Assembly (NCBI GenBank): GCA_002898535.1
Contig: BEHN01000014.1
Coordinates: forward strand, 1 to 64,000
DNA: 64,000 bases
Reading direction: 5' to 3'
Origin: a bacterium HR11
Lineage (GTDB): Bacteria > Acidobacteriota > HRBIN11
Shown here: positions 1 to 9,070 of the stretch, piece by piece
How positions within the stretch are numbered: position 1 is the first letter of the stretch
Layout: each line of letters begins with the position of its first letter
Position numbers and translations under genes: made by a program
The notes under the pieces: model-generated
Databases searched by the model: none
Told to the model about the DNA's origin: nothing
What the model saw: only the letters and a program-made list of their open reading frames with translations

Positions 1-164
1 CAGATAGGCAGATAGAAGCCGGGTGGGCAAGGATCAGCCCCAGGGCTTTTGGGACCATCTGCCCATCTGCCGAACTGCCTATCTGCCAAAGCTTGAAAAA
101 CCGTCCTTTCCGAAGGGTCGAAGAAGCCGAATCCATGCAGGTTTTCACCAACCGAACGGCTCTG
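1..164 (+). repeat. R75 composite element, right part (left end lies outside the window)
   Basis: Bases 92-164 are a 73-bp R75 copy ending in AACCGAACGGCTCTG. Bases 1-91 are its interior, rich in CAGATAGGCAG and CTGCCTATCTGCC words that are complementary to each other. The 164 bp align without gaps to 34832-34995 with five mismatches counted by eye. The kinase start codon follows the repeat end by two bases, so the element may supply or separate the 5' control region of that gene. Confidence 0.85.
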
Positions 165-166
165 AT

Positions 167-1642
167 ATGAGAATAAAAACCAAGTTATACATCGGCTATG
201 GGGTCCTCCTGACGGCCCTCCTGGCCGTCGGGACCGTCGCCGGATGGGGCGCCCGAAGCTGGCAGGCCGCCGTGGAAGAACAACAGGCCGCCTGCGATCA
301 GACCCTCCGAGCCGAACGGCTTCGGGGAAGCATCCTCCGCCAGGTCAAGGAAATGTTCGATGCCTTCGTGACCCTCGACCCCGACGCCGGCGAGGAGATG
401 GTCCCCCTGCGGGCCGAGGTCGAGGCCCTCCTGGCCGACATGCGGCGGACGGACGCCGGGACCGGCGGGGCCGGGCTCATCGACGCCCTTGCGCAGACCT
501 ACCGGGCCGTCGCCCGCCTGGGCCTTCAAGTCGTCGCCGACCTGCGGGCCGGGCGGGTCGGGCCGGCCCGGGAGAGGATCGAACGGGACTTCGAGCAAGT
601 CCTCTTCCCCCGCCTGGAGGCCCGACTCGGGCAATTACAAGCCTTCTACGCGGCGCAGGCCGCCCGGTCGATGGAGCGAGCCCTCCGGCGTCATCGCTGG
701 GTCCAGCTCCTGACGGTCATGGCCGTCGCCCTGTGCATCGGCCAGGGCCTCGTCTTGTTTCACGGGATTCAGCGATGGCTGATCCGGCCGATTCACGTGA
801 TGGGGCGATCGACGGAAATCATCAGCACCGGGGACCTTTCCCACCGGGTCCCGGTCCGGTCGTCGGACGAACTCGGCGAACTGGCCGTCGCCGTCAACCG
901 GATGGCCGCGTCCCTGCAGACGATTCAGGAACGGCTGGTCCGGTCGGAGCGGTGGGCCGCCGTGGGCGGGCTGGCGTCTTACGTCGCCCACAACATCCGG
1001 AATCCCCTGGCCAGCCTCCGGTCGGCCGCCCAGGTCGGTCTGGAGGACTTACAGCGGGGGGACCTGGAGTCGGTCCGGGAATGCTTCCGGGACATCGTCC
1101 AGGTCGTGGACCGGCTCGAGCGATGGACCCGTCATCTCCTGGACTGGACCCGGCCGGTCGAACTGCGTCCCAGCCGTGGAAACGTCCACACGCTGATCCG
1201 GGAAGTCGTGGCCTTTCTGCGGCCGAAGGGGGAAGCGAAGGACCTTCGGTGGGTGCTCGACCTTGATGAATCGCTTCCCGATCAATACCTGGACTGGGAG
1301 CAGATGGAACAGGCCCTGGTCGCCCTGGTCGTCAATGCCATCGAGGCTTGCCGACCGGGCGGGACGATTCGGGTCGCCGCCTCGCAGACGCCGGCCGGGG
1401 ACGTCTGCATCGTCGTCCAGGACACGGGCACCGGTATGAGCGAAGAGGTCCGAAGACGGGCCTTCGAGCCCTACTTCACGACGAAGCCGGACGGCGTCGG
1501 GATGGGCCTCCCCATGGCTCAGAAGGTCGTCGAGGCCCACGGGGGCACGATCACCCTCGCCAGTCAGGCAGGGGTCGGCACGACCGTGACGGTCCGTTTG
1601 CCCGGCGGGAGGAACGATGACTCGGATTCTCATCGTCGATGA
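167..1642 (+). CDS. HAMP-domain sensor histidine kinase
   Basis: A 491-residue membrane kinase, the likely sensor of a two-component system with the next gene. TM1 is at about residues 7-27 and TM2 at about 178-200, enclosing a periplasmic sensor region with no recognised fold. A HAMP linker follows (about 200-255). The phospho-acceptor is His275 in VAHNIRNPLAS. The ATPase domain shows an N-box (VNAIEAC), a G1-like DTGTGM, and FEPYFTTK followed by GVGMGLP. The ATG at 167 is preferred over an in-frame one at 23 because the protein then begins MRIKTKLYIGYG directly before TM1, and the upstream 48 codons are repeat sequence. It overlaps the regulator gene by 26 bp. The signal sensed is unknown. 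Confidence 0.93.
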   Translation: MRIKTKLYIGYGVLLTALLAVGTVAGWGARSWQAAVEEQQAACDQTLRAERLRGSILRQVKEMFDAFVTLDPDAGEEMVPLRAEVEALLADMRRTDAGTGGAGLIDALAQTYRAVARLGLQVVADLRAGRVGPARERIERDFEQVLFPRLEARLGQLQAFYAAQAARSMERALRRHRWVQLLTVMAVALCIGQGLVLFHGIQRWLIRPIHVMGRSTEIISTGDLSHRVPVRSSDELGELAVAVNRMAASLQTIQERLVRSERWAAVGGLASYVAHNIRNPLASLRSAAQVGLEDLQRGDLESVRECFRDIVQVVDRLERWTRHLLDWTRPVELRPSRGNVHTLIREVVAFLRPKGEAKDLRWVLDLDESLPDQYLDWEQMEQALVALVVNAIEACRPGGTIRVAASQTPAGDVCIVVQDTGTGMSEEVRRRAFEPYFTTKPDGVGMGLPMAQKVVEAHGGTITLASQAGVGTTVTVRLPGGRNDDSDSHRR

Positions 1643-3026
1643 TGAGTTCGTGATGGCCAAGTCCCTGGCCCGGTCGCTGACCCAGGCCGGGTATGAGGTC
1701 GAGGTCGCGACCCGCGCCGAGGAGGGCGTCCGCCGCGTGACGGAACGGCGGCCCGACCTCGTCTTGCTGGACCTGAAGTTTCGGGAGATGGACGGCCTGA
1801 CGGCCCTCCGGCAGATTCGGGCCTTTGACCCTTCGGTCCTCGTCATCGTGATCACGGCCTATGGTTCGGTCGAGACCGCCGTCGAGGCGATGAAGGCAGG
1901 TGCCGTCGATTTCCTGTGCAAGCCCTTGGACTTGCAGGTCCTCAAGATCGCCGTCGAGCGGGCCCTGGAGGCGAACCGCCTTCGACATCAGTTGTCGTAC
2001 TATCGGGAGCGGGTCCTGGAGACGGCGGAGGCCGGAGACATCATCGGGGCCAGCCCGGCGATGGAGCGGGTCCGGTCCCTTATCGACAGGGTCAGTCGGG
2101 TCGCCGTGGGACGAACCGGGGACCTGCCGACGGTCCTGATCCTCGGCGAGACCGGGACGGGCAAGGACCTCGTCGCCCGGACGATCCATCGCCGGAGCCC
2201 CATGGCCGCCCAGCCCTTTGTCGAAGTCGATTGCACCGTCCTCCCCCAGACCCTTCTGGAGGCCGAGTTGTTTGGATACGAAAGGGGAGCCTTTACCGAC
2301 GCCCGGTCGTCCAAGGCCGGACTGGTCGAGATCGCCGAGGGGGGCACCCTGTTTTTCAACGAAGTGGGCGACCTCCCCCTGGAGACGCAGGGCAAGCTCC
2401 TGACGCTCATCGAAAAGAAACGGTTTCGCCGCCTCGGCGGCATTTCCGAACGGGTGGCCGACGTACGGATCATCGCGGCGACGAATCGGGACCTGGAGCG
2501 GGCCGTGCGGGACGGCACCTTTCGGCCCGACCTCTTCTACCGGCTGAAGGTCTTTACGATCGAGCTCCCGCCCCTGCGGGCGCGGGGCGACGACATTCGC
2601 CTGCTGGCCGAGCACTTCCTGGACCGGTTCACGAAGAAGTACCGGACGGGCCCGAAGCGCCTGACCCCGGCGGCCGTGGAGGCCCTCTTGCAGTATCCTT
2701 GGCCGGGCAACGTCCGGGAGCTGGCCCACGTGATCGAACGGGCCGTCCTGATCGCCGAGGGGACCGCCATCGGCCCGGACCTGCTGGGCCTGGGACCCCA
2801 GCCGCCGGGTCCGTCCGCCTGGGACCGTCCGGACTCGGCGGCCGGTCCCGCCGATGAGTTCAACCTGCGGGAAATCGAGAAGCGCTTGATTCGACGGGCA
2901 CTGACCCTGACGGGCGGGAACCTGTCCGCCGCCGCCCGCAAACTCGGCCTCACCCGAGAAACCCTCCGCTACCGGGTCCGCAAGTACGGCATCGCGCCCC
3001 GTCCCGAGGGCCATACGCCGTCGTGA
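1617..3026 (+). CDS. Sigma54-dependent response regulator (NtrC family)
   Basis: A 469-residue activator with three domains. The receiver has acidic residues at IVDDE and the phospho-acceptor Asp52 (LLDLKF). The AAA+ sigma54-interaction domain has Walker A GETGTGKD near residue 178 and the sigma54-contacting GAFTDA loop near 223. The C-terminal Fis-type HTH contains GGNLSAAARKLGLTRETLRYR. The Walker B segment reads GGTLFFNEVGDLP, so Asn248 replaces the usual Asp (see findings). It overlaps the kinase gene, which implies translational coupling and a cognate pair. Targets should carry GG-N10-GC promoters; none was identified. Confidence 0.95.
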   Translation: MTRILIVDDEFVMAKSLARSLTQAGYEVEVATRAEEGVRRVTERRPDLVLLDLKFREMDGLTALRQIRAFDPSVLVIVITAYGSVETAVEAMKAGAVDFLCKPLDLQVLKIAVERALEANRLRHQLSYYRERVLETAEAGDIIGASPAMERVRSLIDRVSRVAVGRTGDLPTVLILGETGTGKDLVARTIHRRSPMAAQPFVEVDCTVLPQTLLEAELFGYERGAFTDARSSKAGLVEIAEGGTLFFNEVGDLPLETQGKLLTLIEKKRFRRLGGISERVADVRIIAATNRDLERAVRDGTFRPDLFYRLKVFTIELPPLRARGDDIRLLAEHFLDRFTKKYRTGPKRLTPAAVEALLQYPWPGNVRELAHVIERAVLIAEGTAIGPDLLGLGPQPPGPSAWDRPDSAAGPADEFNLREIEKRLIRRALTLTGGNLSAAARKLGLTRETLRYRVRKYGIAPRPEGHTPS

Positions 3027-3203
3027 ATTCCATGGACGCGGCCCTGCTTCAGGTATCGGGCGGTCTCAAGGTCGCTTTCGGCCTGCAGGAGCCACCGAAA
3101 GGGTAGGGCGACCCGCCGGGTCGTCCTCCGGAAAGGGACGGGGGAGAAGGAGGGGCAAAGTACGACACTGCCTGCCGAACTCCCGGACTGCCGGATGACC
3201 GGG

Positions 3204-6167
3204 TCACAGCGTGTACCGCAGGCCGAACCGAAAGATGCGGGGCGAGATGATTTCCGTATACTTCCCGTAAAGCTCCGGCACGTTGGCGAGGCCGAATATT
3301 TTCGTGGCGATGGCCCGATTGAACAGGTTGAAGGCTTCGACGATCGCATCCAAGCGGCCTGCAGAGCCCAGTCGAAATCGTTTTTCCAACCGCAGGTGGG
3401 CGATCCAGAACACCGGCATCCGCCGCTCGTCGACCGGGTCGGTGAGGACGTCGATGAAACGGCCCCAGCCGTTGGATGTCCGTTCCGCCGGGTACACAGA
3501 CAGGTAGGGGTCCCCCTCTCGGGCCAGGAGGGTGCCTGCGAAGGTGACGTCCCACGGCAATTGAACGATACCGCCGACTTGGAGGAGCCAGCGGACGTAC
3601 CGCAGGTCGTCGGTCTCCCAGCCCGTCACGAAGTAAGGGCCTCGGTTGAGTTGATCCACGTTCGTCGGGTCGACGTAGGCCCGACGGCTCTCCATGAACT
3701 GGGTCGTATCCTGAAGGGTCAAGGCCCCAAAGGCCATCCACCGGCCCGTCATGCGGCGGGTCACCCGAAACTCCAGGCCCCGATAGCGGGTATGAAAGTC
3801 CGGTCGATTGCTCCAGAGGACGCCCTCGGGCTTGTCCAGGGCGCACTCATAATAGGGCCAGCTCCCCCACTCGGCCGGAAGCCGCCCTGCCTCGACCCAG
3901 CAGGCGTAAATCGGGTCGGCCGTCACCCGGCCCTCGGGGTCGTAGGGGAAGGCCCAGACGTAATCCCAGGTCCGCCGGTAAAAGGCCGTGACCCCGACGG
4001 TCCAGAGTCCCCCCGGGCTTCCCTCGAGGCCGACGGTCAGCTCCAGCGTCTTGGGCGACCGATAGTCCGAGGCCACGGCGTGGACGGTCCGATTGGGGTC
4101 GCCCGGCCGGTGGTCCCAGAAAATGGGCATCCCCCAGTCGACCTCGTCGGGGTCCGGGACCCCGTTGCCGTTCGCGTCGCCTTCCCAGGCAAACCGTAGC
4201 TCGCGCCGTCCCGTGGGCGCCAGCGAAAGGGCCTCCTGAACGCCCAGGGCCGACGGATACAGGGCCCCAGAAGCCTTCAAAAAAGTCGTCTGATTGCCCG
4301 TGAGGTCATAGCTCAAGCTCAGGCGGGGGGCCAGCGTGGACCAGGTGAAGAGCGTCTGGGCCCGGGTCGAGCCCCCGGGAAGCCAGTCCGGCCGCAGGGG
4401 ATGGGCCGGGGTCGAGGCCGCCAGGAGGCCCACGGTCTGCGCATCCCATCGAAGGCCCAGGCTCACGCTCAGGCGTTTCCATGCGATCGTGTCCTGCCCG
4501 AACAAACTCCACCGCCGATGGAGGACCCGGACATGGCCCGCCCGGACCAGCCAGACCTCGCCGCCCTCGGCAGGCTCGGCCAAGTCTTCGTATGCGTAGA
4601 CGACCCCGTTCGCGAAGCCTTCTTTCCGTCGGACCTGAGCGTGTCTCAGCTCGACTCCGAACTTGACTTCGTGGTCGGCGTGAAGGGCTCGGAACCCGTA
4701 GAGGATGCCGAGGAGGCCGACGTTCCAGGCCCGGTTGCGGACGTCGCTCCAGGCGTAGCTGTCGTGCCAGATGCCCGTCTCGTAGTCGTACACGGCCGGG
4801 CGGTCCGTCCCGCCCTGGGGAAGACGGCGGTCTCGACTCGTGAAGAAGCCCAGCTTCCCGGAGAGAAAGAGCCGGTCCTTCCACACCCATTCGTCCTGGA
4901 GTTTCCACAGGGGCATCTGCTCCTTTTGGTCGTACGTCGTCTCGGGCGGCCGCTCGAAGTCGGCCTCCATGCCCCGGCGATGGTTCCAGGACCCCAGGGC
5001 CAGAGCCTCCAGCATGTGGGACCCCAGACGGGCATTGCCTTTCAACGTCAGATGATCCAGTCGTCGCCGGTCGGGCTGAAATCGGGCCGCCGTGATTTCC
5101 CCTGGTGTCGTCCCCGTGCTTCCTGCCTCCTCTTCGACCCCTACGGTCGGGACCCGCAGGCTATAGTCCCAGGCCCCGTAGCCGGCCCACAGCCATAGGC
5201 GGTCCCGGGCCGGCGCGCCCCCGGCCTGGAGGCCGTAATCTTTCATATCGTCGACACGGTCACTCTGGAGGCCGGGGACGGCCCGTTCGGTATCCTTCGG
5301 GGCATTATCCGATTGGAACCGGTCGTTGGCCCAGAGCAAGCGGCCTGCCATCGATGGCCGGTTCTGCCCCCGACGGGTCACGAGGTTGACCGTCACGCCG
5401 CCCGTGAAGGCCTCGACGTCGGCGGCCCCCGTCGATACCTGAAGCTCCTCGACGGCGTCGAAGTCAAAGTACGTCGGGCTCGTCCCCGGGACGGCCACGT
5501 TCGTGATGGGAAGCCCGTCCAGGTACCACTGGTTGTCGTGCCATTCAGCGCCCCGGGCGACGAATTCGGACTGCCGGGCGGCCTCCGAACCCCCATCCAG
5601 ACGCTCAACCTCGATGAGTACGCCCGGCGCCATCGACAAGACGAACCACGGGTCCCGGGCGACCGGGGCATGTTGCAGGACCTCATCAGGGAAGTGGGTC
5701 GCCACCTCGGCCTTCTTGACGTCGACCATCGGGACCTGACCCCGGACGACGACGGCGGCCTCGGCCCCGGGGGCCATCTGGACGTCGACCCGGACGTTCA
5801 GGCCGACCTGAACCTCGATATCGGTCCGTACGACGGGCCGAAAGCCGGCTAAATCGAATTGGAGGGTGTAGTCTTCCGCCGGGGGCAGGCTCGGGAAGCG
5901 GAAGCGACCGTAAGCGTCCGTCTGGAGGGTCCACCGTCCCGTCGTGGTCGACGTCAGCGTCACGGTCACGCCCGGCAGGGGTCGCCCCTCGGGGTCCGTG
6001 ACGGTCCCGTAAAGGCTCCCGGTGCGGGCCTGACCGTAAACGACTTGGGTCCCCAGGCTTAGGACCCCGATCCATGCAAGGAGAAGGGGTCCGCCCCATC
6101 GTCCGGGGCGACTGCCTGTGACTCCATGAGACACCTTCGGACGACCTGCCGGCGCACGCTCTTGCAT
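3204..6167 (-). CDS. TonB-dependent receptor with carboxypeptidase-regulatory-like N-terminus
   Basis: A 987-residue outer-membrane transporter-like protein. An N-terminal hydrophobic stretch ending ...VVYGQA looks like a signal peptide. A carboxypeptidase-regulatory-like beta-sandwich follows (GTVTDPEGRPLPGVTV, then TDAYGRFRFPSLPP). Next come a plug domain (VARGAEWHDNQWYLDGLP) and a long barrel ending RIFRFGLRYTL. This architecture is typical of the expanded receptor families of Acidobacteriota. No TonB or ExbBD gene is in the window, so energising would come from elsewhere. The substrate cannot be told. A start further inside, before SHGVTG, is also possible. Confidence 0.9.
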   Translation of the reverse strand: MQERAPAGRPKVSHGVTGSRPGRWGGPLLLAWIGVLSLGTQVVYGQARTGSLYGTVTDPEGRPLPGVTVTLTSTTTGRWTLQTDAYGRFRFPSLPPAEDYTLQFDLAGFRPVVRTDIEVQVGLNVRVDVQMAPGAEAAVVVRGQVPMVDVKKAEVATHFPDEVLQHAPVARDPWFVLSMAPGVLIEVERLDGGSEAARQSEFVARGAEWHDNQWYLDGLPITNVAVPGTSPTYFDFDAVEELQVSTGAADVEAFTGGVTVNLVTRRGQNRPSMAGRLLWANDRFQSDNAPKDTERAVPGLQSDRVDDMKDYGLQAGGAPARDRLWLWAGYGAWDYSLRVPTVGVEEEAGSTGTTPGEITAARFQPDRRRLDHLTLKGNARLGSHMLEALALGSWNHRRGMEADFERPPETTYDQKEQMPLWKLQDEWVWKDRLFLSGKLGFFTSRDRRLPQGGTDRPAVYDYETGIWHDSYAWSDVRNRAWNVGLLGILYGFRALHADHEVKFGVELRHAQVRRKEGFANGVVYAYEDLAEPAEGGEVWLVRAGHVRVLHRRWSLFGQDTIAWKRLSVSLGLRWDAQTVGLLAASTPAHPLRPDWLPGGSTRAQTLFTWSTLAPRLSLSYDLTGNQTTFLKASGALYPSALGVQEALSLAPTGRRELRFAWEGDANGNGVPDPDEVDWGMPIFWDHRPGDPNRTVHAVASDYRSPKTLELTVGLEGSPGGLWTVGVTAFYRRTWDYVWAFPYDPEGRVTADPIYACWVEAGRLPAEWGSWPYYECALDKPEGVLWSNRPDFHTRYRGLEFRVTRRMTGRWMAFGALTLQDTTQFMESRRAYVDPTNVDQLNRGPYFVTGWETDDLRYVRWLLQVGGIVQLPWDVTFAGTLLAREGDPYLSVYPAERTSNGWGRFIDVLTDPVDERRMPVFWIAHLRLEKRFRLGSAGRLDAIVEAFNLFNRAIATKIFGLANVPELYGKYTEIISPRIFRFGLRYTL

Positions 6168-6636
6168 CGGGGCACCTCCCGTCGGGGGTCTTTGTCAGTA
6201 ACGTCCTTCTCAAAAGATCCATGGGTCGGCCGAACCCTCGGCTTGCGCATCGGGACTCGGCCGAACCCCCGGTCGAAAGAGGGTGAACATGGGTGGTGGG
6301 CGCTGAAAAGAGGGACGTGCAAAGGCCGTGCCAGAGAAGGGAGGTCCCCGGGAAGCGACGATGGGATGGACTCGGCGGGGCCGACCCCGTGCGGCCGTCT
6401 GGTGGAAATCTACCAGAGTCAGAACCGGCCTTGGTGGATCTCAACCATGGCAGGTCGACCCGGGGTCGGCGACCCCGTCCCGGAGGGCGGGTCCGAGAGG
6501 CACTGGGGACGGAGGCGCGGAGAATATGGGGTGCAATAGCGATAGGGGATGCGGGGTATAAACCCGCTGGGCATGTTCGCAGACGCCCGCATGAATGCCG
6601 GCGTTTTGAGATACTCCGTAAGGCCGAGGCGCTTCG
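6168..6636. other. Intergenic region upstream of the TonB receptor
   Basis: 469 bp between two minus-strand genes. It should hold the promoter of the TonB-dependent receptor. No RNA gene, R75 copy, riboswitch core or convincing ORF is visible; the short open frames here have no protein-like features. Confidence 0.5.
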
Positions 6637-8724
6637 TCACGGTCCTGCGATGGCCACAGCGATGTCCCGCAGGGTGACCCGTCGGACGTCCGACGGCATT
6701 CGGTAAATCCGCAGGTACCGCCAGGACCGATGGGGCGGGAAGACGTAGACCTTTCGGGGACTCATCTCGGTGATCAGCGCCTTACCCTGTCGGAGCCGGG
6801 GCATGTTCAGCCACAGGCCGTCCGGGACGGCCGGGATCGAGGCCCACGTCTGCCCGTCCGGGGAACCCTCGAAGTAGAAGGGCGTCCGGTCCCATCGCTC
6901 CCCGAGGATGGCCACGGCGTGGACCCGCCGGGGTCGCCCGAGGTCGAGCGTCAGGTACGTCGTGGCGGGGTCCCATCGGCCCCGCCAGGCCGTATCGGGG
7001 TTGCCGTCCAGGAGGACGCTCCGGGGGTCGTCGGGCCGGTCGTTGAACGCCAGGCCCCACGTCGGGTCCCATACCCATCGGCCCAGGGGCTGGCCCGCAT
7101 CCGGCAGGTCCCGAGCCAGTGTGGCCGGATTCAGGACCAACACCGTGCTCCCCTCGACGTCAAAGGCGGACTGAATCCACTCCTTGAAGGGTCCCAGGCG
7201 CCGAAGCCATTCATCGTGGGACGGCGTCCCGGTCAGGTACGCCCGGTGGATGACGACGTAACGGAACCCTAACTCCTTCAGGACAAACCAGCTCGGGACC
7301 GACGGCCACTCGCCAGCCATCCGAACCATAAAGGAGACGCTTTCAGGCGGGTAGCTGACGACGCCGTAAATCCCCGGATGGCGATGCACGACGGTGTAAA
7401 AGTGATACCGAAGCCATACGGTGACGGGGACCCACGCCGGAAGTTCCAGGACCGGGCCCGGCGGGGCCTTCGCCAGCCAGCGGTAGACAGCCGGCACCCG
7501 GGCCCAGCTCGATTCCGTCGCCAGGGGTCCATACCAGGCGGACCCCAGGGCCAGGATGCCGAAAAAGCCACCCAGGCCCCACCGCCACGGTCGGGGCCAT
7601 GCCGCCAGAGTCCGGATGCCCGTCGCCGCCAGCGCGCTGACGGCGACGATGAATAAGTAGGCCCACCGGCTTGGCGCCCGCGTGGCCCCCAAAATCGGCA
7701 GGACGCCGTACAGGGCCATGTAGGCCGGGTTCTGACCCCCGAAGGACGCAAACAGGGCGACGGCCCCGACGGTCGCCGGGACCCAGTGCCAGCGAGTCCA
7801 GCCCCGAAAGGCCAGGGGCAGAAGCAAATAAGCGGCCAGAGGGACCACGAAGTAAGGATCACGGGGACCCCATCGTTCCGGCACGGGGAAGGGCCATCCC
7901 TCGAGGGGCCAGTAGTTGGCCCAACTGGCCGAGTAGCGGGCGACCTCGTCGGAGGCGGCCGCGACCCGATGGGTCTGGTGGACGGCCCAGTAGGGCCACA
8001 GGACGGTCCCCACGACCAACGCTCCGGCCCCGACGATTCCGGCCATCCCGACCAGTCGTCGGGCGTCCAACCGCCAGGCCGTTTGTTTCCGATACAGGAC
8101 CCACGCGACGGGCAGTAAGGCGATCAGCGTGACCGTCAGGAAGACCCCGAAGTACACGCACGAGAGCCACTGGCCGACCCAGGCCCCGACGAGGCCGGCC
8201 CACGCCGAGAGACGGCCCGTCCGGAGAAATCGGATGAGGAAGTACAGGGCCAGGGGGATCCAGAAGCCCATCAGGAGCTGAAGCCTCGGGGCATGGCCAA
8301 AGCGGAAACCGTTGAAGGCCATCAGGAAGCCGGCCAGGAGGCTTCCCCAGTAATGACCGCTGAGTTCATAGGCCAACAGAAAGCCGCTGAGGCCCGTCGC
8401 CACGAAAGTGGCCAGGAGGAGCAGGTTCGTCGTCAGGATGGGGTCCTGCGTGAGGGCATAAACGGGCGAGACGACGACGCTCGGCAGGATGAGGTTTTCG
8501 GCGAAGGCCAGGCTGTAGCGATGCGGGTAGAGGATGGGGGCCTGGTAAATGCGCAGGGGGTCGTGCCAGAGTCGATAGGCGTTCCAGCCGACCGTCCAGG
8601 CCGCCAGGGCGGCGTCGCCCTCCTTGAGGAGATGGCTCCGGAGACGCAAGGGCAGGGGTAGCGTGTAGAGGAGGGTCAAGCCCGTATAGATCAGGAGCGT
8701 CCGTCCCCAACGGCGTCGGTCCAT
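6637..8724 (-). CDS. Polytopic membrane protein (GT-C-like) with C-terminal discoidin-like domain
   Basis: 695 residues. The first ~430 are strongly hydrophobic with about ten or more predicted membrane segments and an early luminal-type loop (LKEGDAALAAWTVGWNAYRLW), resembling GT-C glycosyltransferase or YfhO-like proteins. The soluble C-terminus ends in a sequence like F5/8 type C (discoidin) domains: NPDTAWRG, YLTLDLGRPRRVHAVAI, then WRYLRIYR. Such a fold often binds carbohydrate. A role in polysaccharide or glycan transfer is inferred. No glycan cluster adjoins it. Confidence 0.75.
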   Translation of the reverse strand: MDRRRWGRTLLIYTGLTLLYTLPLPLRLRSHLLKEGDAALAAWTVGWNAYRLWHDPLRIYQAPILYPHRYSLAFAENLILPSVVVSPVYALTQDPILTTNLLLLATFVATGLSGFLLAYELSGHYWGSLLAGFLMAFNGFRFGHAPRLQLLMGFWIPLALYFLIRFLRTGRLSAWAGLVGAWVGQWLSCVYFGVFLTVTLIALLPVAWVLYRKQTAWRLDARRLVGMAGIVGAGALVVGTVLWPYWAVHQTHRVAAASDEVARYSASWANYWPLEGWPFPVPERWGPRDPYFVVPLAAYLLLPLAFRGWTRWHWVPATVGAVALFASFGGQNPAYMALYGVLPILGATRAPSRWAYLFIVAVSALAATGIRTLAAWPRPWRWGLGGFFGILALGSAWYGPLATESSWARVPAVYRWLAKAPPGPVLELPAWVPVTVWLRYHFYTVVHRHPGIYGVVSYPPESVSFMVRMAGEWPSVPSWFVLKELGFRYVVIHRAYLTGTPSHDEWLRRLGPFKEWIQSAFDVEGSTVLVLNPATLARDLPDAGQPLGRWVWDPTWGLAFNDRPDDPRSVLLDGNPDTAWRGRWDPATTYLTLDLGRPRRVHAVAILGERWDRTPFYFEGSPDGQTWASIPAVPDGLWLNMPRLRQGKALITEMSPRKVYVFPPHRSWRYLRIYRMPSDVRRVTLRDIAVAIAGP

Positions 8725-8819
8725 GCGAAGTCGACTGCAGGATCGGGATTCCGATGGCGATCATATTCGGTCCGGCCGTCCCCCGGCAAATGAGGCTCCG
8801 GGTCCCGGTGAGATAGGCT

Positions 8820-9070
8820 CACGGCTCATGGCTCGTATTAGCTCATGGGTCATAGCTCATGGCTCATAGTCCCATGAGCCATCAGCCATGAGCCATGAGC
8901 CCACATGAGCCATGACCTATGAGCTATGAGCCAACATGGGCCATGCGCCCATGCGGCTATGAAACATCCATCACCTTGGCTCGTCCCTTCGTTACTTTGA
9001 AACATCGCGCTTCCCGAGTGATGGAAAAGGTTGTTCCGACGCCATTCTCACGAACCGAACGGCTCTGCTA
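8820..9070 (+). repeat. R75 copy (8996-9070) preceded by CATGAGC/TATGAGC word array
   Basis: Bases 8820-8945 are an array of eight-base words around GCTCATGG and CATGAGCC in both orientations, so the array can fold back on itself. Bases 8996-9070 are a plus-oriented R75 copy ending GAACCGAACGGCTCTGCTA right at the stop codon of the exporter permease gene. The interior words match those of the inverted pair at 14229-14536. This element fills the 346-bp gap between 8725 and 9070. Confidence 0.85.

Noticed and set aside
23-166. In-frame extension of the histidine kinase start
   Set aside because: The first 48 codons lie in a repeat element, and the ATG at 167 gives a proper membrane helix.
6168-6636. 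Cobalamin riboswitch upstream of the TonB receptor
   Set aside because: No B12-box or conserved core could be found on the minus strand.
8820-8945. CATGAGC arrays as a CRISPR
   Set aside because: Words are 7-9 bases with no regular 25-35 base repeat or unique spacers, and no cas genes are present.
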